From Congzhengia sp045576635 (lineage in GTDB: Bacteria; Bacillota; Clostridia; UBA1381; UBA9506), in assembly GCA_045576635.1 (NCBI GenBank), contig JAZNGT010000036.1, positions 32,917 to 96,916 on the forward strand: DNA of 64,000 nt, given 5' to 3'. The notes beneath the pieces were generated by a model. That model had not been told where the DNA came from, ran no database searches, and saw only the letters and a program-made list of their open reading frames with translations. The position numbers were made by a program, and so were the translations under genes. Positions 51,012 through 60,099 of this stretch are shown here, in pieces; the first letter of the stretch is position 1; each line of letters starts with the position of its first letter.

Positions 51012-54000
51012 ATGGTACATCCGATTCAGTTGGGCAGAAATCAGAGAATGAGTTACGCCAAAATCGACGAGGTTTTGGAAATGCCAAACCTTATTGAGGT
51101 GCAGAAAAACTCATATAACTGGTTCTTGGAGGAAGGATTAAAAGAAGTCCTTCGCGACATCTCTCCCATCACCGATTATACCGGAAATTTAATTTTGGAG
51201 TTTATCGATTATAAACTCGAAACACACAGAATCAAATACTCTGTGGAAGAATGTAAAGAACGCGACACAAACTACGCTGCGCCTTTTAAAGCAAAGGTTC
51301 GCCTTATTAATAAGGAAACGGGCGAGGTAAAAGAACAGGAAATCTTTATGGGCGATTTCCCGCTTATGACCGAGCAGGGTACCTTCATTATAAACGGTGC
51401 TGAACGTGTTATCGTAAGTCAGCTTGTACGTTCTCCCGGTATTTATTTTGCGATGGAACACGATAAAACCGGTAAAGAACTCTATGCTTCCACTGTAATT
51501 CCTTACCGTGGTGCATGGCTTGAATACGAAAACGATGTAAACGATGTTTTATCCGTTCGTATCGACAGAACAAGAAAAATCCCGATCACCGTTTTAATCC
51601 GTGCATTAGGTATTGAAACCGACGCTGAAATTTTAGATATGTTCGGCGAAACCGAAGCACTTTTAAACACATTGGAAAAGAGCAGCAGCATCCAGTCCTC
51701 TGACGATGCGCTGATTGAAATTTATAAAAAACTCCGTCCGGGTGAACCCCCCACGGTTGAAAGCTCAAAAAGCCTTTTGTTTGGTCTTTTGTTTGATGAA
51801 AAACGCTATGATTTAGCAGGTGTTGGTCGTTATAAGTTCAACAAAAAACTTGCTATCAGTGCGCGTATCCAAAATCAGGTAGCAAAAGATGCGATTGCAA
51901 ATCCCGAAACCGGAGAAATTTTAGTTGACGCAGGTCAGTTTATTTCAAAAGCAATGGCTGAAGAAATTGAAAATGCCGGCGTAAACCGCGTTGTATTAGA
52001 TGTAAACGGCCACGCTGTTGTTGTATTCTCAAACGGCATGGTGAACTTAAATAATTACGTTAAATTCGATACTTCTGACATTACCCGTGAAAAGGTAAGC
52101 AAGAAAGTATTGGACGAGATTTTAGAAAACTTTGATTCTGAAGAAGATATCAAAGACCAACTTCAAAGAAGAATCGGCGAACTCGTGCCGAAACACATCG
52201 TTGTGGACGATATTTTATCTTCTATCAACTATCAGATTGGTCTTTTATACGGCATCGGCACAACAGACGACATCGACCATTTAGGAAACCGCCGTCTGCG
52301 CTGTGTAGGTGAACTTTTACAGAATCAGTTCAGAATCGGTCTTTCGAGAATGGAACGTGTTGTCCGTGAAAGAATGACCATTCAGGATTTAGACATTGTA
52401 ACACCGCAGGTTTTAATCAATATAAGACCTATCGTGGCAACCATTAAAGAGTTTTTCGGTTCGTCACAGCTTTCGCAGTTTATGGATCAGCTTAACCCCT
52501 TATCCGAACTGACACACAAAAGAAGACTTTCTGCACTTGGACCCGGTGGTTTATCCCGTGACCGTGCAGGCTTCGAAGTCCGCGACGTTCACTATTCTCA
52601 CTATTCTAGAATGTGTCCGATTGAAACGCCGGAAGGTCCGAACATCGGTCTTATTTCATCCCTTGCAACCTATGCAAGAATCAATGAGCATGGGTTTATT
52701 GAAGCACCCTATCGTAAAGTAGACAAGAAAAAGGGTGTTGTAACCGATGTAATCGAATACATGACAGCTGATGTAGAAGACGAATACATCGTAGCACAGG
52801 CAAACGAGCCGTTGGACGAAAAAGGTCATTTCTTAGCAAAGAAAGTTACCGTTCGTTATCGCGATGAAATCTTAGAAGTAGAAGCAGATAAAGTTGACTA
52901 TATGGACGTATCGCCGAAACAGGTGGTATCTGTTGCAACAGCGATGATTCCGTTCTTGGAAAACGACGACGCAAACCGTGCGCTCATGGGTGCAAACATG
53001 CAGCGTCAGGCTGTTCCGCTTTTAAGAACCGACTCTCCGATTGTCGGAACCGGTATGGAATATCAGGCAGCACGCGACTCGGGCGTTGTTGTTTTAGCAA
53101 AAGAAAGCGGTGTTGTTTCCAAAGTAAGTGCAGACGAAATCGTAATCAAAGAAAAAGGTGGAAACCTTCATAAATATAAACTGATTAAATTTACGCGTTC
53201 CAACCAGGGTACCTGCATCAACCAGAAGCCTATCGTTATGGAAGGTCAGAAGGTAGAAAAAGGTGAAATCATTGCTGATGGTCCTTCTACCAATAACGGT
53301 GAAATCGCACTCGGCCGCAACATTTTAATCGGCTTTATGACATGGGAAGGTTACAATTACGAGGATGCTATGCTCATCAACGAAAAATTGGTTCGTGATG
53401 ATATTTTGACATCCATTCACATTGAAGAATATGAATGCGAAGCCCGTGACACCAAACTCGGTGCAGAAGAAATCACAAGAGATATTCCGAACGTAGGCGA
53501 AGAGGCATTAAAAGACTTAAACGAAAAAGGTATTATCCGCATCGGTGCAGAAGTACGCTCCGGCGATATTTTAGTAGGTAAGGTAACACCGAAGGGTGAA
53601 ACCGAACTTACAGCAGAAGAGCGTTTGCTCCGCGCAATTTTCGGCGAAAAAGCAAGAGAAGTACGTGATACATCACTCCGTGTACCGCACGGCGAAGCAG
53701 GTATCATTGTTGACGTTATTACCTTTGACCGCGACAAAGGCGACGAACTCCCGCCCGGAGTAAATCAGCTTGTTCGCTGCTACATCGCACAGAAGAGAAA
53801 AATCTCTGTCGGCGATAAAATGGCAGGACGTCACGGTAACAAGGGTGTTATTTCCAGAATTCTTCCGGAAGAAGATATGCCATTCTTACCCGATGGTACA
53901 CCGCTCGAAATCGTATTGAATCCTTTGGGCGTACCTTCCCGTATGAACATCGGTCAGGTGCTTGAAGTGCATTTAGGCCGTGCAGCACGCGAACTCGGCT

Positions 54001-54755
54001 GGAAGATTGCAACGCCTGTATTAGACGGTGCAACGGAAGAAGAAATCACAGAAACGCTTATTAAAGCAGGGCTTGACACAGACGGTAAAACCGTTTTATA
54101 CGACGGAAGAACCGGCGAGCCTTTTGATAACAGAGTAACCGTAGGTATCATGTATATCTTAAAACTCTGTCACTTGGTTGATGATAAAATCCATGCACGT
54201 TCTACCGGACCTTACTCTCTGGTTACACAGCAGCCTCTGGGCGGTAAAGCACAGTTCGGCGGACAGAGATTCGGTGAAATGGAAGTTTGGGCGCTTGAAG
54301 CTTACGGCGCAGCTTACACCTTGCAGGAAATCTTGACCGTAAAATCGGACGATATTGTCGGCCGTGTAAAAACATACGAAGCAATCGTAAAAGGCGATAG
54401 CGTTCCGCAGCCGGGTATTCCGGAATCCTTTAAAGTCTTGATTAAAGAATTGCAGAGCTTGTGTCTTGACATGAGAGTGTTAGACGAAGAAGGCAACGAG
54501 GTTACCTTAAAAGATTCTTCTGAAGAGGAAGAAGAAGCAAGTCTCGGCATGACTGTTCGCGACGACAAGGCATTTATCGGCCTTGATATGGAAGATGAAA
54601 GCCAAGACGACACAGAGGAAGATTTAGCAGATGACGAGCTGGGCGAAGACGTTTTATTCGACGAGGACGAAGAAGACCCCGACGATTTTGACGACGATCT
54701 GGGAGATGAAGACGACGATTCCGGCTTCTTTGAGGACGAAACCGATCTCTTATAA
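51012..54755 (+). CDS. rpoB: RNA polymerase subunit beta
   Basis: 1247 residues. The rifampicin-pocket region (FFGSSQLSQFMDQLNPLSELTHKRRLSALGPGGLSRDRAGFEVRDVH, given here as landmarks around 490-530) and the C-terminal GGKAQFGGQRFGEMEVWALEAYGA are complete. The final ~70 residues form an extremely acidic tail (runs of Asp/Glu). The ATG at 51012 follows GAGGTGG; an upstream ATG at 50991 lacks a site. It is driven by its own promoter since rplJL are not adjacent. Confidence 0.97.
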   Translation: MVHPIQLGRNQRMSYAKIDEVLEMPNLIEVQKNSYNWFLEEGLKEVLRDISPITDYTGNLILEFIDYKLETHRIKYSVEECKERDTNYAAPFKAKVRLINKETGEVKEQEIFMGDFPLMTEQGTFIINGAERVIVSQLVRSPGIYFAMEHDKTGKELYASTVIPYRGAWLEYENDVNDVLSVRIDRTRKIPITVLIRALGIETDAEILDMFGETEALLNTLEKSSSIQSSDDALIEIYKKLRPGEPPTVESSKSLLFGLLFDEKRYDLAGVGRYKFNKKLAISARIQNQVAKDAIANPETGEILVDAGQFISKAMAEEIENAGVNRVVLDVNGHAVVVFSNGMVNLNNYVKFDTSDITREKVSKKVLDEILENFDSEEDIKDQLQRRIGELVPKHIVVDDILSSINYQIGLLYGIGTTDDIDHLGNRRLRCVGELLQNQFRIGLSRMERVVRERMTIQDLDIVTPQVLINIRPIVATIKEFFGSSQLSQFMDQLNPLSELTHKRRLSALGPGGLSRDRAGFEVRDVHYSHYSRMCPIETPEGPNIGLISSLATYARINEHGFIEAPYRKVDKKKGVVTDVIEYMTADVEDEYIVAQANEPLDEKGHFLAKKVTVRYRDEILEVEADKVDYMDVSPKQVVSVATAMIPFLENDDANRALMGANMQRQAVPLLRTDSPIVGTGMEYQAARDSGVVVLAKESGVVSKVSADEIVIKEKGGNLHKYKLIKFTRSNQGTCINQKPIVMEGQKVEKGEIIADGPSTNNGEIALGRNILIGFMTWEGYNYEDAMLINEKLVRDDILTSIHIEEYECEARDTKLGAEEITRDIPNVGEEALKDLNEKGIIRIGAEVRSGDILVGKVTPKGETELTAEERLLRAIFGEKAREVRDTSLRVPHGEAGIIVDVITFDRDKGDELPPGVNQLVRCYIAQKRKISVGDKMAGRHGNKGVISRILPEEDMPFLPDGTPLEIVLNPLGVPSRMNIGQVLEVHLGRAARELGWKIATPVLDGATEEEITETLIKAGLDTDGKTVLYDGRTGEPFDNRVTVGIMYILKLCHLVDDKIHARSTGPYSLVTQQPLGGKAQFGGQRFGEMEVWALEAYGAAYTLQEILTVKSDDIVGRVKTYEAIVKGDSVPQPGIPESFKVLIKELQSLCLDMRVLDEEGNEVTLKDSSEEEEEASLGMTVRDDKAFIGLDMEDESQDDTEEDLADDELGEDVLFDEDEEDPDDFDDDLGDEDDDSGFFEDETDLL

Positions 54756-54821
54756 CATCTGCCACAGATTGAACCTGTCAGATAACGCTGAATCAAATTC
54801 TTGTAAATGGAGATGAGACGA

Positions 54822-57800
54822 TTGTCAGAAAACACATTTGATGCAATAAAAATAGGTCTCGCAGCACCGGACATGATCAGAAGCTGGTCCCGCGGTGAAG
54901 TAAAAAAACCGGAAACCATCAATTACAGAACCTTAAAACCTGAACGTGACGGCTTGTTCTGTGAACGTATTTTCGGACCTACCAAAGACTGGGAATGTCA
55001 TTGCGGTAAATATAAAAGAATCCGTCATAAAGGCATTGTCTGTGACCGCTGCGGCGTAGAAGTTACCCGTGCACGTGTAAGACGTGAAAGAATGGGACAC
55101 ATTGAACTTGCAGCACCCGTGTCACATATCTGGTACTTTAAAGGAATTCCTTCCCGTATGGGTCTTTTACTGGATATGACACCCAGAACATTAGAAAAAG
55201 TTCTGTATTTTGCAGCCTATGTCGTAATTGAACCCGGTGCACGTACCGAACTTGAAAAGAAGCAGATTCTTTCCGAACAGGAATATCGTGAATACTGCGA
55301 AAAATACGGCGACCGTTTCCGTGCGGGTATGGGTGCGGAAGCCATTAAAGAACTTTTGGAAGAAATCGATTTAGAAGCGCTTTCCAAAGAAATCAAAGAA
55401 GAATTAGAAGGTGCAAGCGGTCAGAAAAAGGTGCGTCTGGTAAAACGACTCGAAGTAGTAGAATCGTTCCGCCTTTCCGGCAACAATCCGGCGTGGATGG
55501 TATTAGACGTACTTCCGGTTATTCCGCCGGACATCCGTCCTATGGTGCAATTAGACGGCGGCCGTTTTGCAACCAGTGACTTAAACGATTTGTACAGACG
55601 TGTTATTAACCGTAACAACCGTTTAAAGAAACTTCTTGACTTGGGTGCGCCCGAAATCATCGTACGAAACGAAAAGAGAATGCTCCAGGAAGCAGTTGAC
55701 GCTTTAATCGACAACGGCAGACGTGGCCGTCCTGTAACAGGCCCCGGTAACAGACCATTAAAATCCCTTTCCGATATGTTAAAGGGTAAGCAGGGTCGTT
55801 TCCGTCAAAACCTTTTGGGTAAGCGTGTTGACTATTCCGGCCGTTCTGTTATCGTTGTAGGACCCGAACTTAAAATTTATCAGTGCGGTTTGCCGAAAGA
55901 AATGGCAATCGAACTCTTTAAGCCGTTCGTTATGAAAAAATTAGTGAACGACGGCGTTGCGCACAACATCAAGAGCGCAAAACGTATGGTAGAACGCTTA
56001 AAACCCGAAGTTTGGGACGTTTTAGAGGACGTAATCAAAGACCATCCGGTACTTTTAAACCGTGCTCCTACGCTTCACAGACTTGGTATTCAGGCGTTTG
56101 AACCGATTTTGGTTGAAGGTAGAGCATTGAAACTTCATCCGCTTGTATGTACCGCATACAACGCCGACTTTGACGGTGACCAGATGGCTGTTCACGTGCC
56201 GCTTTCTCCGGAAGCGCAGGCAGAAGCAAGATTCTTAATGCTTTCTGCAAACAACCTCTTAAAACCGCAGGACGGTCGTCCTGTTACCGTTCCTACACAG
56301 GATATGGTACTTGGTAGTTACTACTTAACATTAGTAAAACCCAAGCAGGTTAAAATTACCGATCCCGGCGATTCTGAAATTTTCACCGAAGGTCAGGTTG
56401 TAAACTATTACTACTGTGACGGTAAAACACCGAGTCTTCTTGCTGAAAACGAAGCACTTGAATCCGTTGGAAAACGTGCAGCAAGCTATACAGAAGAAGG
56501 CTGCTATCCCGGTGAAGAAGGCGAAGGCAAAGTATTTGCTTCCTTTAACGAAGCATTTTTGGCTTATACAAATAATGTTGTTGGTCTGCATGCGCCCATC
56601 CGTGTAAAAATGACAACGGAAGACGGCGACTCGGGCATGATCAAAGCAACTGTGGGCAGACTTATCTTTAATGAACATCTGCCGCAGGATTTAGGTTTTG
56701 TTGACAGAACAAATCCTGAAAACAAATTTGTACTTGAAGTTGACTTCCTCTGCGGCAAAAAGCAGCTCGGACAGATTATCGACAAGTGCATTCAGGTACA
56801 TGGTCTTACCAAAACGGCTATTGTACTCGACACCATTAAGTCGATGGGCTTTAAGTATTCTACACGCGGCGCGGTTACCGTAAGCGTATCCGACATCGAA
56901 GTACCGGAAAAGAAAAAGACACTTTTGGCGGCTGCCGAAGACCGTGTAGATCAGATCACAAGACAGTTTAACCGTGGTTTGATTTCTGATGAAGAGCGTT
57001 ATAAACTCGTTATCGAAACATGGACCAAAACCATAGACGATGTTACAGATGCACTTATGGATAACATGGACCAGTACAACCCCATCTTCATGATGGCGGA
57101 TTCCGGTGCCCGTGGTAGTAAAAACCAGATCAGACAGCTTGCCGGTATGCGTGGTCTTATGAACGATACATCCGGTAAAATCATCGAAATCCCGATCAGA
57201 GCAAACTTCCGTGAAGGTCTTAACGTGCTGGAATACTTCGTATCTTCGCACGGTGCAAGAAAAGGTCTTGCCGATACTGCGCTTCGTACCGCCGACTCCG
57301 GTTACCTTACACGTCGTCTTGTTGACGTATCGCAGGATGTTATCATCCGTGAGGACGATTGCGGCACAACAGACGGTATCGAGGTAGTAGCAATTACCGA
57401 GGGCAAGGAAGTTATCGAGGGCTTAGAAGACAGACTCGCAGGCAGATTCCCGGTTTCTGACATTGTTCATCCTGAAACAGGCGAGATTTTAGCAACCAAA
57501 GACACCTTAATCGACGAAAAACTCGCGCAGAAGATTGTGGCATCCGGCGTAAAATCTGCTGTTATCCGTTCTGTTCTTACCTGTAAATCCAAGGTTGGTA
57601 TCTGTGCAAAATGTTATGGCTCGAACCTCGCCAGCGGACAGATCGTTCCCGCAGGTGAAGCGGTTGGTATCATTGCTGCACAGTCTATCGGTGAACCGGG
57701 TACACAGCTTACCATGAGAACGTTCCACACCGGCGGTGTTGCCGGCGACGATATCACACAGGGTCTTCCCCGTGTTGAAGAATTGTTCGAAGCAAGAAAG

Positions 57801-58580
57801 CCGAAAGGTCTTGCGATTCTCACTGAAATCGCAGGTCGCGTAAGCATTGTGGAAAACAAGAAAAAACGTGAAATCGTTATCACAAACGATGAAACAAAAG
57901 AAGCAAAAACATACCTTATCCCGTACGGTTCCAGAATCAAAGTACAGGAAGGCGATGTTTTGGCTGTGGGCGATGAACTTACAGAAGGTTCTGTAAACCC
58001 GCACGATATTTTAAGAATCAAAGATGTTACCGCTGTACAGCAGTACCTCATCAAAGAAGTACAGAGAGTGTACAGACTCCAGGGTGTTGACATCAACGAC
58101 AGACACATCGAGGTTATCGTTCGCCAGATGCTCAGAAGAGTCAGAATCGAAGAATCCGGTGATTCCAGATTCCTTTCCGGTTCTTTGGTTGACATCAACG
58201 AATTTAACGCAGTAAACGAACAACTCGTAAAAGAAGGAAAAGCGCCCGCAGAGTGCACAAGAATTATTCTTGGTATCACAAAGGCTGCGCTTACCACAGA
58301 CTCATTCCTTTCTGCTGCATCCTTCCAGGAAACAACAAGAGTGTTAACAGAGGCTGCAACAAAAGGAAGAATCGATCCTTTGGTTGGTCTGAAAGAAAAT
58401 GTTATCATCGGTAAACTGGTTCCTGCCGGTACCGGTATGACAAAATATCAGAACACCAGAATCGAAAGACAACTTCCGATTATTCCTTCTACCGAGGATT
58501 ACGACAACGATATCGTGTCCAAAAACATGGATTATATCGGCAGCAACATCGTTCCTGATGTAGAGGAAGAGGTTCTGTAA
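54822..58580 (+). CDS. rpoC: RNA polymerase subunit beta'
   Basis: 1252 residues with the N-terminal zinc site (CHCGKYKRIRHKGIVCDRCGVEV), the catalytic NADFDGDQMAVH and the second zinc site (CGTTDG ... CKSKVGICAKCYG). Start choice: TTG at 54822 gives MSENTFDAIKIGLA, the family terminus, with GGAGATGAG 4-12 bases upstream; ATGs at 54807 and 54813 lack a site. It follows rpoB by 66 bases. Confidence 0.96.
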   Translation: MSENTFDAIKIGLAAPDMIRSWSRGEVKKPETINYRTLKPERDGLFCERIFGPTKDWECHCGKYKRIRHKGIVCDRCGVEVTRARVRRERMGHIELAAPVSHIWYFKGIPSRMGLLLDMTPRTLEKVLYFAAYVVIEPGARTELEKKQILSEQEYREYCEKYGDRFRAGMGAEAIKELLEEIDLEALSKEIKEELEGASGQKKVRLVKRLEVVESFRLSGNNPAWMVLDVLPVIPPDIRPMVQLDGGRFATSDLNDLYRRVINRNNRLKKLLDLGAPEIIVRNEKRMLQEAVDALIDNGRRGRPVTGPGNRPLKSLSDMLKGKQGRFRQNLLGKRVDYSGRSVIVVGPELKIYQCGLPKEMAIELFKPFVMKKLVNDGVAHNIKSAKRMVERLKPEVWDVLEDVIKDHPVLLNRAPTLHRLGIQAFEPILVEGRALKLHPLVCTAYNADFDGDQMAVHVPLSPEAQAEARFLMLSANNLLKPQDGRPVTVPTQDMVLGSYYLTLVKPKQVKITDPGDSEIFTEGQVVNYYYCDGKTPSLLAENEALESVGKRAASYTEEGCYPGEEGEGKVFASFNEAFLAYTNNVVGLHAPIRVKMTTEDGDSGMIKATVGRLIFNEHLPQDLGFVDRTNPENKFVLEVDFLCGKKQLGQIIDKCIQVHGLTKTAIVLDTIKSMGFKYSTRGAVTVSVSDIEVPEKKKTLLAAAEDRVDQITRQFNRGLISDEERYKLVIETWTKTIDDVTDALMDNMDQYNPIFMMADSGARGSKNQIRQLAGMRGLMNDTSGKIIEIPIRANFREGLNVLEYFVSSHGARKGLADTALRTADSGYLTRRLVDVSQDVIIREDDCGTTDGIEVVAITEGKEVIEGLEDRLAGRFPVSDIVHPETGEILATKDTLIDEKLAQKIVASGVKSAVIRSVLTCKSKVGICAKCYGSNLASGQIVPAGEAVGIIAAQSIGEPGTQLTMRTFHTGGVAGDDITQGLPRVEELFEARKPKGLAILTEIAGRVSIVENKKKREIVITNDETKEAKTYLIPYGSRIKVQEGDVLAVGDELTEGSVNPHDILRIKDVTAVQQYLIKEVQRVYRLQGVDINDRHIEVIVRQMLRRVRIEESGDSRFLSGSLVDINEFNAVNEQLVKEGKAPAECTRIILGITKAALTTDSFLSAASFQETTRVLTEAATKGRIDPLVGLKENVIIGKLVPAGTGMTKYQNTRIERQLPIIPSTEDYDNDIVSKNMDYIGSNIVPDVEEEVL

Positions 58581-58597
58581 TTTGTAAAAAATAATAA

Positions 58598-58626
58598 TTG
58601 ACACTGATGTATCAATGTGATACAAT
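58598..58626 (+). promoter_or_regulatory. Promoter of the L7Ae-rpsL-rpsG-fusA operon
   Basis: TTGACA (58598-58603), 17 bases, TACAAT (58621-58626), starting 17 bases after rpoC. Confidence 0.85.
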
Positions 58627-58684
58627 GTAGTGTGGTGTTTGCCAAATAAGGCTCGCCTTAACGAAAGAAAGGACTGACCTTTTT

Positions 58685-58927
58685 ATGCAACCCGATTTGC
58701 CAAATGTCCGTTTTTATGTCGGACTGAAGCAATCCACCGAAGCAATTAAAACAGATAAAGCAGCAAAAGCTTTTGTAGCAAATGATGCAGACGACCACGT
58801 TCGTCTGCCGTTTGTTGCGTTATGCAATGCGCATAACGTTCCGGTAGAGTTTTGCGAAACAAAAGCAAAACTGGGAAAAGATTTCGGTATTAACGTCAGC
58901 GCGGCGTGTGCCGTTATCTTAAAATAA
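58685..58927 (+). CDS. L7Ae/YbxF-family RNA-binding protein
   Basis: An 80-residue L7Ae-type protein (VGLKQSTEAIKTDKAAKAFVANDAD, ALCNAHNVPVEFC, LGKDFGINVSAACAVIL) located between rpoC and rpsL, the position of ybxF (rplGB) in Bacillus. These proteins bind kink-turn RNA. Its own leader contains the tight stem TAAGGC/GCCTTA, though no complete kink-turn was proven. Confidence 0.92.
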   Translation: MQPDLPNVRFYVGLKQSTEAIKTDKAAKAFVANDADDHVRLPFVALCNAHNVPVEFCETKAKLGKDFGINVSAACAVILK

Positions 58928-58983
58928 TCGCTATATTATGATTTCATAATATATTATGTTTGAAGAAAGGAGGAAATTGTTTC

Positions 58984-59403
58984 ATGCCTACGTTTAACCA
59001 GCTTGTGAGAAAAGGTAGAGAGGTTTCTGTAAAGAAATCCACAGCACCGGCTCTTTTAAAGAACCTTAACACGCTGAAAAAGAAAACTACCGACTTAAAC
59101 TCACCTCAGAAAAGAGGCGTTTGCACAACTGTTAAAACCATGACACCGAAAAAGCCGAACTCTGCTCTTCGTAAGATGGCCAGAGTAAGACTTACAAACG
59201 GTATCGAAGTTTCTGCTTATATCCCTGGCGTTGGCCACACCTTGCAGGAGCACAGCGTGGTTTTAATAAGAGGCGGCAGAGTAAAGGATCTCCCTGGTGT
59301 AAGATACCACATCATCCGCGGTACATTAGATGCAGCGGGCGTTGCAAATCGTAGCCAGTCCAGATCCAAGTATGGTGCGAAAAAACCGAAAGAAAAGAAA
59401 TAA
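58984..59403 (+). CDS. rpsL: 30S ribosomal protein S12
   Basis: 139 residues starting MPTFNQLVRKGRE, with TPKKPNSALRKMARV (streptomycin-related Lys) and PGVGHTLQEHSVVLIRGGRVKDLPGVRYH. AAAGGAGG precedes the ATG at 58984. A hairpin ATATTATG/CATAATAT lies just upstream. Confidence 0.97.
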   Translation: MPTFNQLVRKGREVSVKKSTAPALLKNLNTLKKKTTDLNSPQKRGVCTTVKTMTPKKPNSALRKMARVRLTNGIEVSAYIPGVGHTLQEHSVVLIRGGRVKDLPGVRYHIIRGTLDAAGVANRSQSRSKYGAKKPKEKK

Positions 59404-59412
59404 TTCGCACTA

Positions 59413-59505
59413 AAATCACAATAGGTGTCGGTACGTAAAACATGAAAGATTTCCTTGTTTAACTGTACTGCACTGACGATGTTTATCATCGAGTACCTGT
59501 GATTT
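59413..59505 (+). promoter_or_regulatory. Structured rpsL-rpsG intercistronic region
   Basis: AAATCACA (59413-59420) pairs with TGTGATTT (59498-59505), extended by AGGT/ACCT. Inside are a hairpin CGATG/CATCG (59477-59491) and a second arm around GTAC...GTAC (59431, 59465). A three-way junction fits; in E. coli S7 represses through this interval, so an S7 site is plausible. Confidence 0.5.
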
Positions 59506-59539
59506 CATTCACGTAAAAATAATGAAGGAGGGAAGAAAG

Positions 59540-60010
59540 GTGCCAAGAAGAAGTTTTATTGCAAAAAGAGAGGTATTGGCTGACCCGGTTTACAACAGCA
59601 CAGTTGTTACAAGATTAATCAACAACATCATGCTGGACGGTAAAAAAGGTACCGCACAGAAAATCGTGTACGGTGCGTTTGATATCATCAAAGAAAAGAC
59701 AGGTAAAGATCCTTTGGAAGTGTTTAACACAGCCATGGCAAACATTATGCCTGTTTTAGAAGTAAAAGCAAGACGTGTCGGCGGTGCAACATATCAGGTT
59801 CCGATCGAGGTTCGTCCCGAAAGAAGACAGACCTTGGGCTTAAGATGGCTTACACTTTACAGCCGTCAGAGAGGCGAAAGAACCATGAAGGAAAGACTCG
59901 CTGCTGAAATTATGGATGCAGTGAACAATGCCGGCTCTTCTGTAAAGAAAAAAGAAGATACACACAAAATGGCAGAAGCAAACAAAGCATTTGCACATTA
60001 CAGATGGTAA
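59540..60010 (+). CDS. rpsG: 30S ribosomal protein S7
   Basis: 156 residues starting with PRRSFIAKREVLADPVYNS and including ARRVGGATYQVPIEVRPERR. The GTG at 59540 has AAGGAGGG 7 bases upstream; the ATG at 59522 overlaps that site. It nucleates the 30S head and may regulate its own synthesis. Confidence 0.96.
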   Translation: MPRRSFIAKREVLADPVYNSTVVTRLINNIMLDGKKGTAQKIVYGAFDIIKEKTGKDPLEVFNTAMANIMPVLEVKARRVGGATYQVPIEVRPERRQTLGLRWLTLYSRQRGERTMKERLAAEIMDAVNNAGSSVKKKEDTHKMAEANKAFAHYRW

Positions 60011-60099
60011 TTTGCTTAAAAACACATTGCTTTTTATGCTATTCTTGAAACTATACGGCGCGTTTTACGCGCATAATCCGAACGAAAGGAGGAAATTTG

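Noticed and set aside
57614..58408. 264-residue antisense ORF inside rpoC
   Set aside because: Antisense shadow of the highly conserved rpoC C-terminal region.
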